DNA of 55,324 nucleotides from Pandoraea sp. ASV26 (GTDB taxonomy: Bacteria; Pseudomonadota; Gammaproteobacteria; Burkholderiales; Burkholderiaceae): positions 1-55,324 of the forward strand of contig NZ_JAELTP010000028.1 of assembly GCF_016428915.1 (NCBI RefSeq), written 5' to 3'. The notes beneath the pieces were generated by a model that made no database searches, had not been told where the DNA came from, and worked only from the letters and a program-made list of their open reading frames with translations. Numbering within the stretch: the stretch's first letter is position 1; each line of letters begins with the position of its first letter. Shown here one piece after another: positions 9,177-17,968 of the stretch. The translations under genes and the position numbers were made by a program.

Positions 9177-9448
9177 AGACACGCGATTTACCGTAACCCT
9201 CTGAAATCACACGTTTTTCTGTAATACGCCGTAACACATAAGCACCAATGCGGTGCGTTGGATTCGTAAGGTAATGAAATCACAATGATTGCGTCGTCGA
9301 CACATGATCGGTATTCGCGCCGCCGAGCACCTGGACATCAGGGTTTTCCCTAGCGTCAACGACGCAACGCTTGCGGAACTTTTTAGCAAATCGCGCGGTT
9401 TTGACAAGCCGTGTCTGTTTCGGCTGGCAAATTCAGCGTGCCGAGTGA

Positions 9449-9466
9449 CGTCATATCGATATGACG
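9449..9466. promoter_or_regulatory. Perfect 18-bp palindrome, candidate operator
   Basis: CGTCATATCGATATGACG equals its own reverse complement. A -10-like TATACA (9477-9482) lies 10 bases downstream, so the palindrome covers the expected -35 position. Its place before the lone binding protein suggests a dimeric repressor or activator site. Confidence 0.55.
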
Positions 9467-9590
9467 GTCGCGCCGCTATACAAAGATGAATCGCTTATTG
9501 GCGTGCGCGGCCGACCTCGCGATACAAGGGGGATCCCTTGCCTGCGTGGCCCTTGTGCTGCGTCGTCACCGTCTTTCCTCTCTCTTCGCC

Positions 9591-10655
9591 ATGTCCCGTC
9601 AGATCGATTCCACCCTGCCCGCCCCAACGCATCACGCCTGCGAAACTGACCCGCGCCATGCGCAGCGCCGCCGCTTTCTCCAGCGCGCGGGCACGGCCAT
9701 GCTTGCCGGCGGCGCCGTCCATGCCTTCGGCGCGGCGGGGGCGCTGGCGCTCAGCGACAACGCCCGTGCGGCCGCCGCGCCGCTCACGCTGCGCATCGGC
9801 TATCAGAAGTCGTCAACGCTCATCGTGCTCGCCAAGGCGCGCGGCACGCTGGCGAAGGCGCTCGCGCCGCATAACGTCACGCTCACATGGCATGAGTTCA
9901 CAAGCGGGCTGCCGTTGCTCGAAGCGCTCAATGTGGGCAGCATCGATTTCTCGGCCGACGTGGCCGACACGGTGCCCGTGTTCGCACAGGCGGCGGGGGC
10001 ACGTATCGCTTATGTCGCTCGCGAGACGCCGTCGCCGGACGCCGAAGCGATCCTCGTGCCGCAAAACTCCCCGATCAGGACGCTCGCCGATCTCAAGGGC
10101 AAGCGCATTGCCGTGACCAAGGGCGCGGGCGTGCACTACCTGCTGATCGCGGCGCTGCAAAGCGTTGGCCTTCGCATCAATGACGTGCAGCCCGCCTACC
10201 TCACGCCGGCCGACGGACGCGCGGCGTTTGCCAGCGGCAACGTCGACGCCTGGGTGACGTGGGATCCGTTCCTCGCGAGCGTGGAACGTCAGGACAAGGT
10301 ACGCACGCTCACCACGGCACGCGGCCTCGCAGGCTATCAACGCTACTACCTCGCAACGCCCGCATTTGCCCGCGATCACGACGCCGTGCTGCGCGCGGTC
10401 TACCAGACACTGAGCGAAACGGGTTTGTGGGCACGCGCCAACCCGCGCGACGCCGCGGCCCAGCTCGCGCCCATCTGGGGGCTGGACGCCGCCACGGTCG
10501 AAGCGGCCAACAAGCGACGCAGTTACGACGTGCAACCCGTGGGGCGTGACGCCATCGCCGAGCAGCAGCGCATTGCCGACGTCTTCACACAGGCAGGTCT
10601 GCTGCCCAGGCGAATCGACGCCGCCGACGCCACGATCTGGCAACCGCCGGCCTGA
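9591..10655 (+). CDS. ABC transporter substrate-binding protein, sulfonate/nitrate/taurine type (SsuA-like)
   Basis: 354 residues from ATG 9591. The N-terminus has a twin-arginine signal (RRRFLQRAGTAMLAGG, about residues 22-37) and so probably folds before export. The mature part follows the NMT1/SsuA fold: LRIGYQKSSTLIVLAKARG, GLPLLEALNVGSIDFSADVADTVP, LKGKRIAVTKGAGVHYLL and VDAWVTWDPF, which are typical of aliphatic-sulfonate binders. No ATPase or permease gene is adjacent, so it is an orphan in this window. An in-frame ATG at 9486 is rejected because the likely -10 box lies just before it. The ligand is inferred from family only. Confidence 0.85.
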   Translation: MSRQIDSTLPAPTHHACETDPRHAQRRRFLQRAGTAMLAGGAVHAFGAAGALALSDNARAAAAPLTLRIGYQKSSTLIVLAKARGTLAKALAPHNVTLTWHEFTSGLPLLEALNVGSIDFSADVADTVPVFAQAAGARIAYVARETPSPDAEAILVPQNSPIRTLADLKGKRIAVTKGAGVHYLLIAALQSVGLRINDVQPAYLTPADGRAAFASGNVDAWVTWDPFLASVERQDKVRTLTTARGLAGYQRYYLATPAFARDHDAVLRAVYQTLSETGLWARANPRDAAAQLAPIWGLDAATVEAANKRRSYDVQPVGRDAIAEQQRIADVFTQAGLLPRRIDAADATIWQPPA

Positions 10656-11021
10656 ACGCCGCGATGTGTGATGGCGTGATGGGCGAAACGTGATGGACGC
10701 CGTATCGCACAGTCATGTGTCAGTAATGGCATGAAGACGGCGGTATGGCGTCATTTTCAAAATATCGTGCGAATTTCTCAGGTATTTCCGACGGAATTCA
10801 TACACCTGTTTATACTGGCGCTTGTAACACCTGAAGCATTCGGCCGGAGCCCCCCCGGAACGGCCTTGGCGTCTTGCCATATGGCAGACTTTCCGGCGCC
10901 GACGGCAGCGCTCGCTGTCTTCCGGAAACGTCGGTCTGGCCAGACGACATCATGAAATTCGCGACACCGGTGCAACACTTCGAAGTGTGCGCCGGCGTCG
11001 CCTATTTGCCGTCCAGGGACA
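10656..11021. other. Intergenic region before the SARP-type regulator
   Basis: 366 bases. A -10-like TATACT at 10811-10816 follows a short perfect inverted repeat TTCCG-A-CGGAA (10786-10796) that overlaps the expected -35 position. No gene is seen. AGGGA before 11022 is the likely ribosome site of the next gene. Confidence 0.4.
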
Positions 11022-14000
11022 ATGCAAGCCACCAGATCGCTCTACCTGCTCGGTCCGATGCGGGTCGAACAAGGCAAACAGGCCTGCGCCGTGAAGTACA
11101 CGAAAGCGCGCGGGTTACTGGCCTATCTCGCCCTGCAACCGGGCTATCACACACGCGGCGCACTCGCCGACCTGTTCTGGCCAGACGAAGACGGCCAGGG
11201 CGGTCGCGACAAACTCAAGCGCATGCTCTTCCATCTGCGCGACACCCTCGGCGACGAACTCTTCGAGTCCGATCGTCAGGTGGTGCGTCTGCGCCCCGAA
11301 ATCGGCCTGTGGATCGATGCCCACGTTTTCGCGGGCATGATCGAGCAGGCGAACCGCACGCTCGACGGCGTGACGGGACTCGATCTCGCCGCCCATCTCC
11401 AGACGCTGGCCGACGCCGTCGCGCTTTACCAGGGGCCCTTCCTGCATGGCCTGTCGGTGCGTGACACGCCCGATCTCGAACAGTGGATCGAGCTGCAACG
11501 CGACGAATATCAGCGCCGCCGTGTCTTCGGCGAACGACTGCTGGCCGATGGCTACGCGCGGCTGGGCGACCTCGATCAGGCACTCGCTCACGCACGACAA
11601 CTGGTGGCGCTCGCCCCGTTCGACGAATCGGGCTGGCAGTGCCTGCTGGCGCTGCTGCTGCGCGCCGGGCGTCGCGACGAAGCCGAAGCCGAATATCGCC
11701 GCCTGTGCGACATCCTCCACGATGAACTGGGCGAGTTGCCCGGCGAGGCGCTCACGCAGTTGCTGGAGACGCCGCCCGCCCGTATGGAGCAGCGCGCGAC
11801 AGGACCCGAGCGTCGTCAACTGACGGTCGTGGCCATCGAATTCGCGCCCAACGGCATCGACGATCCCGATCAGCTCGTCGGCATGATGCGTCCGCCGCTC
11901 GTGCAATGCGAGACGATCCTTCGTCAGTCGTGGGGCTACACGATGCGCACGCCCACAGGTGGGCTGCTCGGTTATTTCGGCTACCCCACCGCGCTCGAAG
12001 GCGCGGGACGCCACGCCGTCGAAGCCGCCATGCGCTGCGTGCAGGCGAGCACCGCACGCGTGGGCATTGGTGTGGGCGTTCACACCGGACTCGTCATCAG
12101 TTCGGTCGCCGACGACAGCCCCGACACGGGCGGGCGCGTCTCACGCTCGGCAACGCAGTTGGCCGACATGGCGCTGCCCGGCGAAGTCGTGATCTGCGAA
12201 GCCACGCAGCGCCTCATCGGCGTAGCGATTGCCACCACGCCGCACGGCAGCGTGCGCGAGCGTCACGCCAATCGGGAAATCCCGGTGTTTCGCGTCAATC
12301 CCGATCCGACGCCGGAGCGCCGTTCGCGCCGCCGCGCGGCGATGATCTTCGGGCGAGACGCCGTGCTCGCCGAACTCGCTTGCGCCCACGCGGCCATGCG
12401 CGACACCAGTACCGGTCAGGGCATGCTCTCGCTGGTGATCGGCGAAGCGGGGATCGGCAAGTCGGCGCTGGTGCGTCATTTCATCGAGACGCGCGGTCTG
12501 CGCGTGATCGATCTGGCCTGTGCGCAAGACGGCGCGGGCACCCCCTTCCATCCGATTGCCCGCTGGCTGCGCACGCAGACGTCTGCCGACGGCTCGCAAC
12601 TCCCGCAACCTGCCCTGCTCGCGCATCGTCGCTTGCGGGCGTTGTTCGACATGCACGCCGACGGCAACGTGCCGCACGCGTGGAAGCAGGCCGTGCTCGA
12701 CGAAGCGCCCGCCCTGCTCGCAGCACTGCTGCCCGACGGCGGCGTACTCATGATCGACGACGCGCACTGGGCCGATCCGTCCACCCAGGAATTGCTCGCG
12801 CTCATGGCGGAGAATCCGCCGGGCGGGCGTCTGCTGATCGTGTGCGCGCGGCCCGAGTTCGAGCTGCCGTGGCATCACACGACGGGCTTGCGCCGCATCG
12901 ATCTGGCGCCGCTCGACGCGGGTGCCTCCGCGGCCATCGTGCGCGCGGCGACCCCGCGCGTGGCGCTGCCGGCGGCCATGCGCGAGCGCATCGTGCATCT
13001 GGCCGAGGGCGTACCGCTGTTCTTGCAGGAATTGGCGCGCGCCACCGCTGCGCAACAAGGCGGACGCGGCAACACCGGCGCCATGCCGATGCCGGCCAGC
13101 CTTCAGGAATTGATGATGGCGCGCATCGACGCTGCGGGCAGCGCCAAGCCCGTGGTCCACTTCGCGTCGTGCCTCGGCCCGGAGTTTCACGCCGACCTGC
13201 TCGCCGCCGCGAGCGGGCGTTCGATGGCGCTCGTCGAGCGCGCGCTCGACACGCTCGTGGCTTGTGGCCTCGTGCAACGTCAGGACAATGGCCGCTACGT
13301 CTTCCGTCACGCGCTGCTGCACAAAGCCGCCTACGACGCGCAGCCGCAGGAACGGCGTCAGGATGCCCACCGCCGCATCGCGCTCGCGATGCGCGAGCAT
13401 GACGCGAGCGCAGTGCAGACCGAGCCCGAAGTCCTCGCCTGGCATTTCCGTCAGGCCAACGAACCGGACGCCGCCATCGAGCACTATCGTCTCGCCGGCG
13501 AATACGCGACGGAGCGTCAGGCGTTCCGTGAAGCGTGCGCGCACTATCAGAGCGCGCTGGACGTCTTGCGACAGACGGGCACCAGCGCTCAGACCGCGCA
13601 ACGCGAATTGCAACTGCGCATGGCGCTCGGCGTGCCGCTCGTCTCGCTGCATGGTTACGGCTCGGAACCTGCGCGTCACAATTTCGAGACGGCGCTCGCG
13701 CTCGCGCAACCGATGGGCGACGACGTCACGCTCTTTCCCGTCTACTGGGGTCTGTGGCTCGGCTCCAGTTCGTGGAGCGACTTCGAGCGCAGCGTGGATC
13801 TCTCGCGCAAACTCATCCTCATCGCCGAACAGGCCGACGCCCCGCCGCTGCTCGCTCATGCGTACTACGCGCTTGGCAACAGCCTGTGCTGCCGCGGCGA
13901 CTTCGGCGGGGCGGTCACTGCGCTGGAGACGGGCCTCGCGCATTACCGGCCCGAACATGCCGACACCGGCCTTGGGGAAGACGCGCGCGTCACCGGACTG

Positions 14001-14783
14001 TCGTTCCTGTCGTGGGCGTACTGGTTCACCGGCCGTCACGACGCATCGCTGAGCGCCAGCGAGGAAGCGCTCTCACTGGGACGTCAGCAGGGCCGTCGCT
14101 ACTCCTTCTCGTTTGCCCTGGTGTTTGCGGCGATGTTGCGACGCTTGCGACGCGAAGTCGCGCCTGCCGAGGCACTGGCGAGCGAGGCGAGCGAAGTGGC
14201 GAAGGAGGCAGGGGTGGCACTCTGGGCGCTTGCCGGGCAGACGATTCGCGGCTGGGCACTCGCCTCGCGCGGCGATGTGAACGGTCTCGAGCGCATCACC
14301 GACAGCGTGGGCCGTCTGAGCGAAATCATGGGCGGCGTCGAAGGCATGTTCTTCGGCTTGCTCGTGGAGGCGTGCGCCGGCACGGGCGACATCGCGCTCG
14401 GACTGCACGCGGCCGAGCGCGGCGCCCATGTGGCGGCGCGCCGCAGCGACGCCCATTGGCAAGCGGAATTCCTGCGCCAGAAGGGCGAGTTTCTGCGCGC
14501 GGGGCATCATCCCGACGACGCGGTGCGCCCGTGGCTCGAACACGCCATGCAGATCGCACAGGCGCAGGCGTCGCCGATGCTCACCCTGCGTGCGTCGCTT
14601 AGTTTGCTGCGTCTGAGTGGCGGCAAGGCGCCCGGCGATGACGAGCATGTCACGGCGCTGCGCGAGGCGCTCGACGCCCTGCAAGGCGGTGAGACGCTCG
14701 CAGACGTGCAGGAGGCACGCGCTATGCTTGCCGAAGTGTCGACGCCGCAGCGCCCGCACCGCATCATTCGCTCCGTGAGTTGA
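11022..14783 (+). CDS. Large SARP-type regulator: winged helix + BTAD + degenerate cyclase + AAA ATPase + TPR
   Basis: 1253 residues. Domains in order: a SARP/AfsR-like winged helix (about 1-95, with RALADLFWPDEDG-like and DKLKRMLFHLRDTLG stretches); a helical BTAD domain (about 100-250, DTPDLEQWIELQRDEYQRR); a class III nucleotidyl-cyclase-like domain (about 263-415); an AAA/STAND ATPase with Walker A GEAGIGKS (about 473) and Walker B VLMIDDAHW (about 575); and C-terminal TPR-like helices (about 800-1230). In the cyclase part the metal aspartates appear lost (AIEFAPNG where ADIVG is usual; TGGLLGYFG for GDGxLAxFG), so it is probably a binding rather than a catalytic domain. Likely a cytosolic transcription factor; ligand and targets unknown. 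Start at 11022 has AGGGA just upstream. Confidence 0.85.
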   Translation: MQATRSLYLLGPMRVEQGKQACAVKYTKARGLLAYLALQPGYHTRGALADLFWPDEDGQGGRDKLKRMLFHLRDTLGDELFESDRQVVRLRPEIGLWIDAHVFAGMIEQANRTLDGVTGLDLAAHLQTLADAVALYQGPFLHGLSVRDTPDLEQWIELQRDEYQRRRVFGERLLADGYARLGDLDQALAHARQLVALAPFDESGWQCLLALLLRAGRRDEAEAEYRRLCDILHDELGELPGEALTQLLETPPARMEQRATGPERRQLTVVAIEFAPNGIDDPDQLVGMMRPPLVQCETILRQSWGYTMRTPTGGLLGYFGYPTALEGAGRHAVEAAMRCVQASTARVGIGVGVHTGLVISSVADDSPDTGGRVSRSATQLADMALPGEVVICEATQRLIGVAIATTPHGSVRERHANREIPVFRVNPDPTPERRSRRRAAMIFGRDAVLAELACAHAAMRDTSTGQGMLSLVIGEAGIGKSALVRHFIETRGLRVIDLACAQDGAGTPFHPIARWLRTQTSADGSQLPQPALLAHRRLRALFDMHADGNVPHAWKQAVLDEAPALLAALLPDGGVLMIDDAHWADPSTQELLALMAENPPGGRLLIVCARPEFELPWHHTTGLRRIDLAPLDAGASAAIVRAATPRVALPAAMRERIVHLAEGVPLFLQELARATAAQQGGRGNTGAMPMPASLQELMMARIDAAGSAKPVVHFASCLGPEFHADLLAAASGRSMALVERALDTLVACGLVQRQDNGRYVFRHALLHKAAYDAQPQERRQDAHRRIALAMREHDASAVQTEPEVLAWHFRQANEPDAAIEHYRLAGEYATERQAFREACAHYQSALDVLRQTGTSAQTAQRELQLRMALGVPLVSLHGYGSEPARHNFETALALAQPMGDDVTLFPVYWGLWLGSSSWSDFERSVDLSRKLILIAEQADAPPLLAHAYYALGNSLCCRGDFGGAVTALETGLAHYRPEHADTGLGEDARVTGLSFLSWAYWFTGRHDASLSASEEALSLGRQQGRRYSFSFALVFAAMLRRLRREVAPAEALASEASEVAKEAGVALWALAGQTIRGWALASRGDVNGLERITDSVGRLSEIMGGVEGMFFGLLVEACAGTGDIALGLHAAERGAHVAARRSDAHWQAEFLRQKGEFLRAGHHPDDAVRPWLEHAMQIAQAQASPMLTLRASLSLLRLSGGKAPGDDEHVTALREALDALQGGETLADVQEARAMLAEVSTPQRPHRIIRSVS

Positions 14784-14925
14784 CGCAGCACCGGCAAGTC
14801 GTTGCCTATGCGGGGCACGCTCAGGCCCCGCGAATAAACGCTATCAGGCACTTTGTATGTCCGGTGAGGGCCCGGCCGCTATATTGAGGCGACCGGTGCC
14901 CCCTAAGCCCATACACCGAACCGAC

Positions 14926-15504
14926 ATGCCCATCGATCCCATGCGTACGTCGTCCGGCGCTTCGCCGGACGTTCGCCTTGCCGCCAACGGCGCGCCCCTC
15001 ACACTGGTGAGCCCCGCGCGCGAGGCCCATGAGTCGGCCCTGCCGCTCGTCTCGCGCGAAGTCGTCGTCTCCGGCTGCGTCAATCGTCGTCATTCCTTCG
15101 ATCTGTGTGCGCTCATGCGCCTGCCGACGCAGTTGACCGGGCCACTCGACGTCGTCTGCCTGTCGGGCCGGAAGGTGCGAAGCGCGAGCGATTACAAAGG
15201 CGTACGGCTGACCGCACTGCTCGACGTGGCACGACTGCATTTGCCGCAGGCACGCGACTTCACGCGCGCGTTCGTGCTGGCGCAAGGGGCCGACGGCTAC
15301 ACGGTGATGTTCTCGTGGCACGAGTTGTACAACACGCCGATCGGTGTCGGCGCACTCGTTGTGTATGAACGCGACGGCCTGCCGCTCGGCGACGACGAAG
15401 GGGGCATTGGCCTAATTTCGACGTGCGATCTGCGCGTCGCACTTCGCCAGGTGCGAGCCCTCAAGCGGCTTACCGTCCATCTGGCCGATCCCCACGCGCT
15501 TTGA
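14926..15504 (+). CDS. Molybdopterin-binding-domain protein (sulfite-oxidase-like single domain)
   Basis: 192 residues from ATG 14926; an ATG at 14857 would add 23 residues and cannot be excluded. The pattern fits the oxidoreductase molybdopterin-binding domain: VVSGCVNRRHSFDLCALMRLP at the start, then VCLSGRKVRSASDYKGVRLTALLD and DGYTVMFSWHELYN, and finally RALKRLTVH. It is a lone domain with no signal peptide, dimerisation domain or heme domain, so whether it is an active oxidase is unclear. It sits between the SARP regulator and agmatine deiminase on the same strand. Confidence 0.75.
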   Translation: MPIDPMRTSSGASPDVRLAANGAPLTLVSPAREAHESALPLVSREVVVSGCVNRRHSFDLCALMRLPTQLTGPLDVVCLSGRKVRSASDYKGVRLTALLDVARLHLPQARDFTRAFVLAQGADGYTVMFSWHELYNTPIGVGALVVYERDGLPLGDDEGGIGLISTCDLRVALRQVRALKRLTVHLADPHAL

Positions 15505-15567
15505 CCCCCGTCGCGAAGGCCGTGCGCCACCTACACTGGTGGCACTTTTCTCACGGTCACGCGAATC

Positions 15568-16635
15568 ATGACGGCACCTCAGCGCAATTCCGACCCGACA
15601 CACCCCCATGCCATCGGCCGCTGGAGGATGCCGCCCGAATGGCATCCGCACGCCGCCTGCTGGATGGCATGGCCAAGCGACACGGTCATGGCGGGCGCGC
15701 GCCGACACGAAGTCATTCAGGAACTGGGCGCCATTGCCCATGCGATCGCCCGGTTCGAGCCACTGCACGTGGTCGTCGATCCTTTGCATCTGGACGAGGC
15801 CCTTCGACGGCTGCCGGTGAGCGCCACACTTCACCCGATGCCCGTCGACGATCACTGGCTGCGCGACACCGGCCCGACCTTCGTCTTCGACGACGCGCAG
15901 ACACTGCACGCAGTGCGCTGGAACTTCAACGGCTGGGGACAGAAGATGAGACCGATGCCCGACGCCGATCCGCACGTGGCGCAACGCGTCGCGCAAGCCA
16001 TCGACGTGCGCACATCGGCCGCTTCGCTCGTGGCCGAAGGCGGATCGTTGCATGTGGATGGCGCGGGCACGTTGATCGTGACCGAGACGTCGATCCTCAA
16101 TCCGAACCGCAACCCCGGGCTCACACGTCGCGAGGCGGAAGATGTCTTCCGTCATTGGCTGGGCGTGACGCACATCGTGTGGCTGCCGGGCTCGTCGCTC
16201 GACACGATCACCGATGGTCATGTCGACGGCACCGCGTGTTTTGTGCGGCCCGGCGTGCTGCTCGCGACCGGGGCCGACGGCAACGACGAATGGTCGCGTG
16301 AGGCAAGAGAAAACCTGCGGGCGCTGCGGCTTGCGCGCGATGCGGGTGGACGGTCCTTCGACATCGGCTTGCTGCCGTCGCCCGACTTCGCGGCACTGCC
16401 CGCCAATGTCGCGGAAGACCCCGACTTCGCACCCGTGTATGTGAACTTCTATCTGCCCAATGGGGGAGTGGTGATGGCCTCGTTCGGCGATCCAGCCGCC
16501 GACGCACGTGCCCACGACATCGTGCAACGAGCCTTCCCGGACAGACATATCGTGCAGTTGCCGCTTCGCGGGATCGCCCGGCGCGGCGGCGGCATTCACT
16601 GCTGCACGCAACAGCAACCGGCCGCCCTGCCCTGA
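15568..16635 (+). CDS. aguA: Agmatine deiminase
   Basis: Hydrolyses agmatine to N-carbamoylputrescine and ammonia, in arginine-to-putrescine catabolism, in the cytosol. 355 residues, normal length. The family signs are clear: the N-terminal MPPEWHPHAACWMAWP, DDHWLRDTGPTFV, the acidic NFNGWG block, DGHVDGTACFV, and the catalytic cysteine near residue 345 in GGGIHCCTQ. The next pathway enzyme, N-carbamoylputrescine amidase (aguB), is not adjacent. The preceding gene ends 63 bases upstream, so co-transcription is possible. Confidence 0.95.
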   Translation: MTAPQRNSDPTHPHAIGRWRMPPEWHPHAACWMAWPSDTVMAGARRHEVIQELGAIAHAIARFEPLHVVVDPLHLDEALRRLPVSATLHPMPVDDHWLRDTGPTFVFDDAQTLHAVRWNFNGWGQKMRPMPDADPHVAQRVAQAIDVRTSAASLVAEGGSLHVDGAGTLIVTETSILNPNRNPGLTRREAEDVFRHWLGVTHIVWLPGSSLDTITDGHVDGTACFVRPGVLLATGADGNDEWSREARENLRALRLARDAGGRSFDIGLLPSPDFAALPANVAEDPDFAPVYVNFYLPNGGVVMASFGDPAADARAHDIVQRAFPDRHIVQLPLRGIARRGGGIHCCTQQQPAALP

Positions 16636-16649
16636 GTCGTCAGCCTGCC

Positions 16650-17696
16650 CTAGCTCGACGCCACGCGACGCTTGCGCGGCGCGGCCACCTTCGCCGCCGC
16701 GCCAGCCTTCGCTTTCGTGCCCGCCGTCTTCGGCTTCGCTGACGTCTTGCGCGCGGTCTTCGCCGCCGCCTTCCCCTCTGGCGCCTTGCGTGTCGCACGC
16801 TTGGGCGTGGCGTCATCCGCCGTCGGCGTTGTCGTCACGGCAGCGGACTTGCGACGCGGCGTCTGCGGCGCGCCGGCACCCAACTGCGAGCGCACGCGCT
16901 GCTGCATGTCCGCGATATCCGAATCGAGGATCAGACGGCCACGCAGTTTCCCGTTCATCCGCTTGATATAAGTGCGCGCCTCCTGCATGTGGAGATGCAT
17001 GAGTTCGCGCACGCGTTGCGCGTCGCCTGCGCGCGCGGCGTCGGTAATCTCGCGGTGGATGTTGACGTTCGCCGTGCCGAACTTCTCGTGCTCGCGTCGT
17101 GGCGTCTCGTTGCCGAACACGATCAACTGGCGAATCATCTCGTTGATGAGTTCGCAGGTGAATCGCAGAAAGCTGTTGGGATTGGCGGCCGCGAGAATGT
17201 CGTGAAAGTCCACATCGGCCTGACGTTGACGCAGCAATTCGCGCCGGTCATGCGACGCCGGACTGCAACACGCCATGTTGTGCTCGAGCGCCTCGAAGTC
17301 GGCTTCGGTCAGATGCGGCACCGCACCCGCGGCCAGTTCGGGCTCCAGCAACTGACGCACCGTATAGATGTCGTCGATGCTCACTTCCTTGAAGAAGAGA
17401 TAGTTCTGCATGAGCTGGAACGTGCGCTCGAGCGGCACCTCCACCACCATGCCGCCTCCCGACGGCCCGGTGCTCACCTTGATGAGCCCCTGCACTTCGA
17501 GCGACTTGAGCGCTTCGCGAATGGTGCTCTTCGACACGCCGAACATCTGTTGCAGTTCCACTTCGCGCGGCAGACGATCGCCGGGCAGCAGATTGCCCTC
17601 GGTAATCAGACGTTTGACGGCTTCGGCAACGAGATCGCCGCGTTTTTGCTGTTTGATTTCCAACGGCTCTCGCACCAGTTGCGCATCCAATGCCAT
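16650..17696 (-). CDS. GntR/FadR-family regulator with a histone-H1-like C-terminal tail
   Basis: 348 residues from ATG 17696, preceded by a GAGG site. The N-terminal winged helix (about 15-85) contains LPREVELQQMFGVSKSTIREALKSLE, typical of GntR proteins. A FadR-type all-helical FCD ligand domain follows (about 95-245), with its metal/ligand His and Asp residues. The last 65 or so residues are Lys/Ala/Pro-rich (ATRKAPEGKAAAKTARKTS) and resemble bacterial H1-like or AlgP-like DNA-binding tails, unusual in this family. The gene is divergent from the ABC transporter, which it probably controls; a 7-bp palindrome lies between them. Confidence 0.88.
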   Translation of the reverse strand: MALDAQLVREPLEIKQQKRGDLVAEAVKRLITEGNLLPGDRLPREVELQQMFGVSKSTIREALKSLEVQGLIKVSTGPSGGGMVVEVPLERTFQLMQNYLFFKEVSIDDIYTVRQLLEPELAAGAVPHLTEADFEALEHNMACCSPASHDRRELLRQRQADVDFHDILAAANPNSFLRFTCELINEMIRQLIVFGNETPRREHEKFGTANVNIHREITDAARAGDAQRVRELMHLHMQEARTYIKRMNGKLRGRLILDSDIADMQQRVRSQLGAGAPQTPRRKSAAVTTTPTADDATPKRATRKAPEGKAAAKTARKTSAKPKTAGTKAKAGAAAKVAAPRKRRVASS

Positions 17697-17800
17697 GTAG
17701 CGCCTCAAAAGGGTCTGTTCACTCGAATTTTGGCCTGTGCCGCCTCGGAATTTTTTCCGATTGACACTCGAAAGCATTATACCTACGATCAAATCCATCC

Positions 17801-17818
17801 TATTTATCATTATAAATA
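17801..17818. promoter_or_regulatory. Inverted repeat between FadR-type regulator and ABC operon
   Basis: TATTTAT-CATT-ATAAATA is a perfect 7-bp inverted repeat in the AT-rich middle of the divergent intergenic region, about 105 bases from the regulator start and 150 from the transporter start. A good candidate operator for the FadR-type protein. Confidence 0.5.
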
Positions 17819-17968
17819 TGACGAATAGGGATAAGGCCCCGGACGTCGCAAGTCGTTACTGTCAGGTCGCTGCCTCGGATCGATTTTCTCAGGTCTGTGG
17901 CCGGTCAGCGTGTGACGCGCTGCACGTTGGCACCCCATGAACGATTGCTCTCTTCCCTGGAGACCCAA

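Larger units (their letters stand above)
9026..9590. other. AT-richer intergenic region between receptor and binding-protein genes
   Basis: 565 bases between divergent genes. It contains the Fur box (9158-9176) on the receptor side and an 18-bp palindrome with a -10-like hexamer on the other. Small frames here (for example 9289-9489) lack family resemblance and third-position bias. The stretch 9180-9440 shows nothing I can name. Confidence 0.5.

Noticed and set aside
9289-9489. 66-residue frame in the receptor/binding-protein gap
   Set aside because: No ribosome site, family match or coding bias.
12141-14039. 632-residue minus-strand frame
   Set aside because: Antisense shadow of the SARP-type regulator; no domain recognised.
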